This document shows positions 7,252-10,303 of a stretch of 10,303 nt of DNA, piece by piece. Source of the stretch: Planctomycetota bacterium. GTDB lineage: Bacteria > Planctomycetota > UBA1135 > UBA2386. Below the pieces are notes generated by a model that was given only the letters and a program-made list of their open reading frames with translations, was not told where the DNA came from and made no database searches. The stretch's first letter is position 1. Each line of letters opens with the position of its first letter. Location: NCBI GenBank assembly GCA_020425885.1, contig JAGQRA010000807.1:1-10303 (forward strand), read 5' to 3'. Made by a program: the position numbers and the translations under genes.

Positions 7252-7548
7252 GATCTTCTGGCCGAGGCGCGGTTCCTGGCCATCGCCCGCAGCGCGGTCG
7301 ATCGGCGGGTGCCCGCGCGCTGCGAGGTCGCAGCGAAGCCGTCGCTGCCTGGCCCGCGTCAGCCGACCGCGGCCATGGTCGATCACACGGTGTCGCCGGC
7401 CAAGACCCTCGGAACGCGGCCGGGGCTGTCGCCACCATCGTTGCCGAAGGCGCGGGTCTGCCCGCCGATCGCGCGGCCGGATCGAGCGGCGTTGTGCTCA
7501 CCGTCGGAACGTGGCCGAACCAGGGGCGCGCACGGCAGCGTGACGTGA
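7192..7548 (+). CDS. Putative exported protein sharing the leader of the 6600 gene; possibly a decayed paralogue
   Basis: The ORF encodes 118 residues from ATG 7192 (an adjacent in-frame ATG at 7189 is also possible), with AGGA at 7181-7184. The N-terminus MITRLESLLFVLTGALMLSNDLLA is a signal peptide clearly related to that of the upstream gene, and the 5'UTR is related too. After about residue 24 the protein no longer resembles it. The mature part is rich in Pro, Arg and Ala (for example VPARCEVAAKPSLPGPRQP), has no family I recognise, and carries more second-position G/C than the neighbouring genes. Third positions remain mostly G or C, so decay is not proven. It could be a real short secreted protein that captured a leader, or a pseudogene whose mature region was replaced or frameshifted. 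It ends 64 bases before the DUF1080 gene. Confidence 0.4.
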   Translation: MITRLESLLFVLTGALMLSNDLLAEARFLAIARSAVDRRVPARCEVAAKPSLPGPRQPTAAMVDHTVSPAKTLGTRPGLSPPSLPKARVCPPIARPDRAALCSPSERGRTRGAHGSVT

Positions 7549-7612
7549 CGCCGGCGACGGATGGCAGGGGAGTGTGGTTCTCGACGGGTTCGTCGGCGAG
7601 GATGCGCGCCAC

Positions 7613-8896
7613 ATGCACCGCTTCCTCGCCGTCCTGTTCTCGTTCACCGTCGCCATGGCCCAGGACTCCGCACCGGGGTTCGGTGGTTGGCGCAAGCTGC
7701 AGAACGGGACCGATCTCGGCGGCTGGCACGGCCAGCGCCACTTCGATCCCTACAAGTTGGCGTCGATGCCCGCCGATGAACTGGCCAAGATGCGGGCCGA
7801 GGACGAGGCGACGATGCGCGAGCATTGGCGTGTCGAGGAGGACGAGCTGATCAACGACGGCAAGGGTGCCTACCTGACCACCGACGAGCAGTTCGGCGAC
7901 GTCGACTTCAGCCTCGAGTACCGGACGGTGGCACTGGCCGATTCGGGCATCTATCTGCGCGGTTGTCCGCAGGTGCAGATCTGGGACTACACCGAAGCCG
8001 GCGGCAAGTGGAACCTCGGCGCCGACAAGGGCAGCGGCGGGCTGTGGAACAACCAGCAGCACGAGCGCTTCCCGCCGGCCGTCGCCGACAAGTCGTTCGG
8101 CGAATGGAACACGCTCGCGATCCGGCAGATCGGCGAACTCGTCTGGGTCAAGCTCAACGGCATCACGACCGTCGACGGGGTCGTCATGGAGAACTACTGG
8201 GATCGCTCGCGGCCGCTGCCGGCGACGGGGCCGATGCAGCTGCAGACCCACGGCGGCGAGATCCGGTTCCGCAACATCAAGGTGCGCGCGATCGACGCCG
8301 AGGACGCCGCCAATGCGCTGCGCGCGCGGGCCGGTGCCGGCTTCGTCGAGCTGTTCGATGGCGAGACGTTCGCCGGCTGGCAGGGCGCGGTCGACAACTA
8401 CGAGATCAGTAACGGCGCGATCCGCTGCCAGGCCGGCAAGGGCGGCAACCTTTTCACCGTGGACAGCTATCGCGACTTCACCGTGCAGCTCGAGTTCCAG
8501 CTGCCCGCGGGCGGCAACAACGGATTGGCGATGCGCTATCCGGGCGAGGGCGATCCGGCCTACACCGGGTTCGAGTTGCAGGTGCTCGACGACTCGGCGG
8601 CGAAGTACGCGAACCTGAAGCCGTACCAGTACCACGGCTCGGTCTACGGCGCCGTGCCCAGCGTGCGGGGTTACCAGCGGCCGGTCGGCGAATGGAACTT
8701 CCAGGAGGTCACCATGCGCGGCTCGCACGTGACCGTGACCCTCAACGGCACCGTGATCGTCGACGCCGACCTCGCCGGCCTGGAGTCGAAGCTGAAGAAC
8801 CAGACCGGCATGCACCGCGAGCAGGGCTTCTTCGGCTTCTGCGGTCACAACGACCCGGTCGCCTTCCGTCGCATCCGCATCAAGCGGTTGGACTGA
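7613..8896 (+). CDS. Exported tandem DUF1080 (3-keto-disaccharide hydrolase family) protein
   Basis: A 427-residue protein whose ATG at 7613 opens on a Sec signal peptide (MHRFLAVLFSFTVAMA, cut before QDSAPG). The frame runs back to a GTG at 7574, but that adds charged residues ahead of the signal. GAGGA lies at 7598-7602, 10 bases upstream. Two PF06439 (LamG-like) domains follow. The first, about 23-227, has WRKLQNGTDLGGW, then DSGIYLRGCPQVQIWDY, GEWNTLAIRQIGELVWVKLNG and GEIRFRNIKVRAI. The second, about 243-427, has FVELFDGETFAGW, NNGLAMRYPGEGD, TGFELQVLDD, WNFQEVTMRGSHVTVTLNG and FGFCGHNDPVAFRRIRIKRL. Characterised relatives cleave 3-keto-glycosides or bind carbohydrate. The first copy carries an insertion (KLASMPADELAKMRAED) after its opening motif. 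No partner sugar dehydrogenase is adjacent, so activity is family-level inference. It likely acts in the periplasm or outside the cell. Confidence 0.88.
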   Translation: MHRFLAVLFSFTVAMAQDSAPGFGGWRKLQNGTDLGGWHGQRHFDPYKLASMPADELAKMRAEDEATMREHWRVEEDELINDGKGAYLTTDEQFGDVDFSLEYRTVALADSGIYLRGCPQVQIWDYTEAGGKWNLGADKGSGGLWNNQQHERFPPAVADKSFGEWNTLAIRQIGELVWVKLNGITTVDGVVMENYWDRSRPLPATGPMQLQTHGGEIRFRNIKVRAIDAEDAANALRARAGAGFVELFDGETFAGWQGAVDNYEISNGAIRCQAGKGGNLFTVDSYRDFTVQLEFQLPAGGNNGLAMRYPGEGDPAYTGFELQVLDDSAAKYANLKPYQYHGSVYGAVPSVRGYQRPVGEWNFQEVTMRGSHVTVTLNGTVIVDADLAGLESKLKNQTGMHREQGFFGFCGHNDPVAFRRIRIKRLD

Positions 8897-8913
8897 GAGC
8901 GGCGGGTGCGTCG

Positions 8914-8932
8914 CGGCGGTCGTCAGCCGCCG
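8914..8932 (+). terminator. Possible stem-loop terminator after the DUF1080 gene
   Basis: CGGCGG (8914-8919) pairs with CCGCCG (8927-8932) around a 7-base loop, 18 bases past the stop codon. There is no T-run, so if it terminates it is not a classical intrinsic terminator. A second weaker inverted repeat, GCCGG/CCGGC, lies at 8947-8965. In this GC-rich DNA such stems also arise by chance. The rest of 8897-9155 shows no gene; it holds an AGGAGGT at 9128-9134 with no start codon at usable spacing. Confidence 0.25.
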
Positions 8933-9172
8933 AACCGGTATGTGGAGCCGGACCGGCACGCCGGCAGCGATGCGGCATGGCGGAGTGATCGAGTAGGTCG
9001 CCTGGGCCGATGTTCGTTTGGCGCTGCGCCCAGTGGCGACTGTGGGAAGGAGCAGAGAGGGGGCAACCTGGGCGCAACTCGGGGTCGTGATGAGGTAGAG
9101 TCCTGAGTGGCAGGTGCGCATCTCCGCAGGAGGTGGCGCCTGACGCGGGCAAGAAATGCGCGACGCCGAGCG

Positions 9173-9177
9173 AAGGA
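9173..9177 (+). promoter_or_regulatory. Ribosome binding site deciding the start of the repeat-bearing exported gene
   Basis: AAGGA at 9173-9177 lies 5 bases before ATG 9183 and supports that start. An in-frame ATG at 9156 lacks a well-spaced Shine-Dalgarno; the strong AGGAGGT at 9128-9134 is about 21 bases from it. The 9156 start would supply a positively charged n-region (MRDAERRITM), which the 9183 start lacks, so both remain possible. Confidence 0.6.
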
Positions 9178-9182
9178 TAACG

Positions 9183-10303
9183 ATGCTCAGCTCTCAGCTC
9201 TCAGCTCTCAGCTCTCAGCTCTCAGCTCTCAGCTCTCAGCTCTCAGCAGGCGTACTGCTGCTGACGTGCGCCGTCATCGGCGGAGGTAGTGGAGTTGCGT
9301 TGGCTCAGTCGCCGCCGATTCCGATCCCGCGGTACACCGGAATCACCACCGAGTTCACGACGCACGACGCGACGACCACGGTGTCGCATACGCCCCCCGC
9401 CCTGTTTGAAGCCTGGGCCGACGTGAAGACCACCGGTGGCCTCGTGCCGGGCTCGGGATGGACGTTCTGTGTCGGCACGATCGAGGTGTCGACGACGGAT
9501 CCGACCGACAATCCTACCTTCTCTGACAAGGCCGTCGTGCCGCCTCTAGGTGCGGCTCTATTCCAGATCCCTGGTACCGCGACCTTCGCTACCAAGCAGG
9601 TTGTCGTGCTCCAGGCTCGCGGCCCGGATCCGTCGGTAACCGGTCCCAACGCAGACCAGGACATCCGCTGGCAACGCCTGTTCTATGGCGACTCGGGGCT
9701 TTGGACCTCGACGACCATCGGACCGATCGGCCGCACCGCCACCAACGCGCGCGCCGTTTCGGTGTGGCCGGTCTGGAAGGAGGCTACTGGCGAACTGGAC
9801 CAGGTAGAGACCCGGATCGCGATCTGTGGTGAGACCTACGATTCGCGACTCCCCAACAACCAGTTCAACGGCACCGGCGGTTGGAACAAGTTCTACGGTC
9901 CGATCCAGTTCCAGGCGAACTACCCCAGGGGCCTGCCGAGCGGATTCATCGCCGTCTACCGCGGCAACGGCGACCTTCTTTGGTCGCACCAGTTCTTCTT
10001 CGAGGACGCGAGCATCCCTCCCGGTGGCCCGGAGGGAGCCTGCGCCATCACCGATGTCAGCATCCGCGTCGAGCAGGTCGGCGAGGTGAAGCGCGACGTG
10101 GTGACCTACTGCGGCATCTCGTCGTTCGGATTGCGACTCAACGAGACTACCGCACTGACGGCCTATCGCAGCTACGCGGCCCCGACCTCGGCCGTCACGG
10201 GCTACGTGCCCGGAGGCGGTGCGACCGACAACTCGAACAACGGTGCCATCCTCGACCAGTGGGACGGCATCGTCGGGCGCATCTCGAACCTCCACAGTGC
10301 CAA
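9183..10303 (+). CDS. Large exported protein of unknown function with repeat-encoded signal-peptide region; predicted phase-variable (partial)
   Basis: From ATG 9183 the frame stays open for 373 codons and leaves the window. The first 22 residues are Met then three LSSQLSA units, all encoded by the heptamer tract. The hydrophobic core AGVLLLTCAVIGGGSGVALA follows, with a probable signal peptidase cut before QSPPIPIP. The mature part is Thr/Gly/aromatic-rich and predicted beta. A module with RIAICGETYD (about 217-226), GFIAVYRGNGDLLWSHQFF (254-272) and ACAITDVSIRV...VVTYCGISS (about 286-313) recalls one blade of SBBP/PQQ-like beta-propellers, a weak match. Mature cysteines occur in at least four places. 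Codon use is less GC3-extreme than in the neighbours (CTA, CCT, GCT, GTT, CTT are frequent), which could reflect transfer or relaxed selection. It is separated from the DUF1080 gene by 286 bases and is probably an independent transcript. The present repeat number keeps it in frame. Confidence 0.85.
   Translation, partial: MLSSQLSALSSQLSALSSQLSAGVLLLTCAVIGGGSGVALAQSPPIPIPRYTGITTEFTTHDATTTVSHTPPALFEAWADVKTTGGLVPGSGWTFCVGTIEVSTTDPTDNPTFSDKAVVPPLGAALFQIPGTATFATKQVVVLQARGPDPSVTGPNADQDIRWQRLFYGDSGLWTSTTIGPIGRTATNARAVSVWPVWKEATGELDQVETRIAICGETYDSRLPNNQFNGTGGWNKFYGPIQFQANYPRGLPSGFIAVYRGNGDLLWSHQFFFEDASIPPGGPEGACAITDVSIRVEQVGEVKRDVVTYCGISSFGLRLNETTALTAYRSYAAPTSAVTGYVPGGGATDNSNNGAILDQWDGIVGRISNLHSA
9186..9247 (+). 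repeat. Heptanucleotide microsatellite (CTCAGCT)8 plus CTCAGC, inside a coding sequence
   Basis: There are eight exact copies of CTCAGCT from 9186 to 9241, then CTCAGC at 9242-9247, with no interruption over 62 bases. Three units make 21 bases, so the tract encodes the 7-residue LSSQLSA three times. The unit length is not a multiple of three: losing one unit brings TGA at 9262-9264 into frame, and gaining one brings TAG at 9287-9289 into frame. Both stops fall inside the signal-peptide coding region. Slipped-strand mispairing on such tracts is the established mechanism of phase variation in other bacteria. Confidence 0.97.

Noticed and set aside
7196..9121. 641-codon minus-strand open frame opposite the DUF1080 gene
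   Set aside because: The plus strand encodes two DUF1080 domains with a signal peptide. The antisense product has no recognisable domain.
9186..9247. CRISPR array
   Set aside because: The units are 7 bases and directly adjacent with no spacers.
9107..9289. 60-codon open frame from GTG 9107 that also reads through the heptamer tract
   Set aside because: Upstream of the tract it is Arg-rich and has no Shine-Dalgarno, and it stops just after the tract. It is best seen as the OFF-state frame rather than a gene.

Overview
The window is about 70% GC and gene-dense. It looks like chromosomal DNA from a Planctomycetota-type bacterium. The lineage is inferred from three things: a tandem DUF1080 (3-keto-disaccharide hydrolase family) secreted protein, a small exported protein with a C-terminal 'FDVYAQGILFD'-like tail of the sort common in planctomycete secretomes, and a cluster of Sec-exported proteins of unknown function. 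No tRNA, rRNA, CRISPR array, transposase or integrase was recognised.

Layout. Positions 1-1447 (minus strand) hold a two-gene housekeeping unit, ruvB then tgt. The two overlap by a GTGA, and tgt runs off the left edge. A 53-base divergent gap leads into a plus-strand unit: a group II truncated haemoglobin (1501-1884), and 3 bases later a GT-C type multi-spanning membrane protein (1888-3552). Next is an exported ChaN/Tiki-like protein (3625-5754) with a long C-terminal extension that includes an apparently dead alpha/beta-hydrolase domain. It converges, 7 bases apart, on a minus-strand HhH-GPD / endonuclease III-like [4Fe-4S] DNA glycosylase (5762-6445).

The right third encodes exported proteins, all on the plus strand: a small secreted protein (6600-7013), an ORF that shares its 5'UTR and signal peptide but not its mature region (7192-7548), a tandem DUF1080 protein (7613-8896), and a large exported protein that runs off the right edge (9183->10303).

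The most notable feature lies in the last gene. Its signal-peptide region is written by a heptanucleotide tandem repeat, 8 full copies of CTCAGCT plus 6 bases, at 9186-9247. Because 7 is not a multiple of 3, gain or loss of a unit changes the reading frame. Both alternative frames hit stop codons immediately downstream (TGA at 9262, TAG at 9287). This is the architecture of a phase-variable ON/OFF contingency locus controlling an exported protein, and the copy number in this sequence is the ON state.

A second structural oddity is the pair of near-copies of a leader cassette (hairpin, Shine-Dalgarno and signal peptide) at 6551-6659 and 7142-7251, placed in front of unrelated mature sequences.
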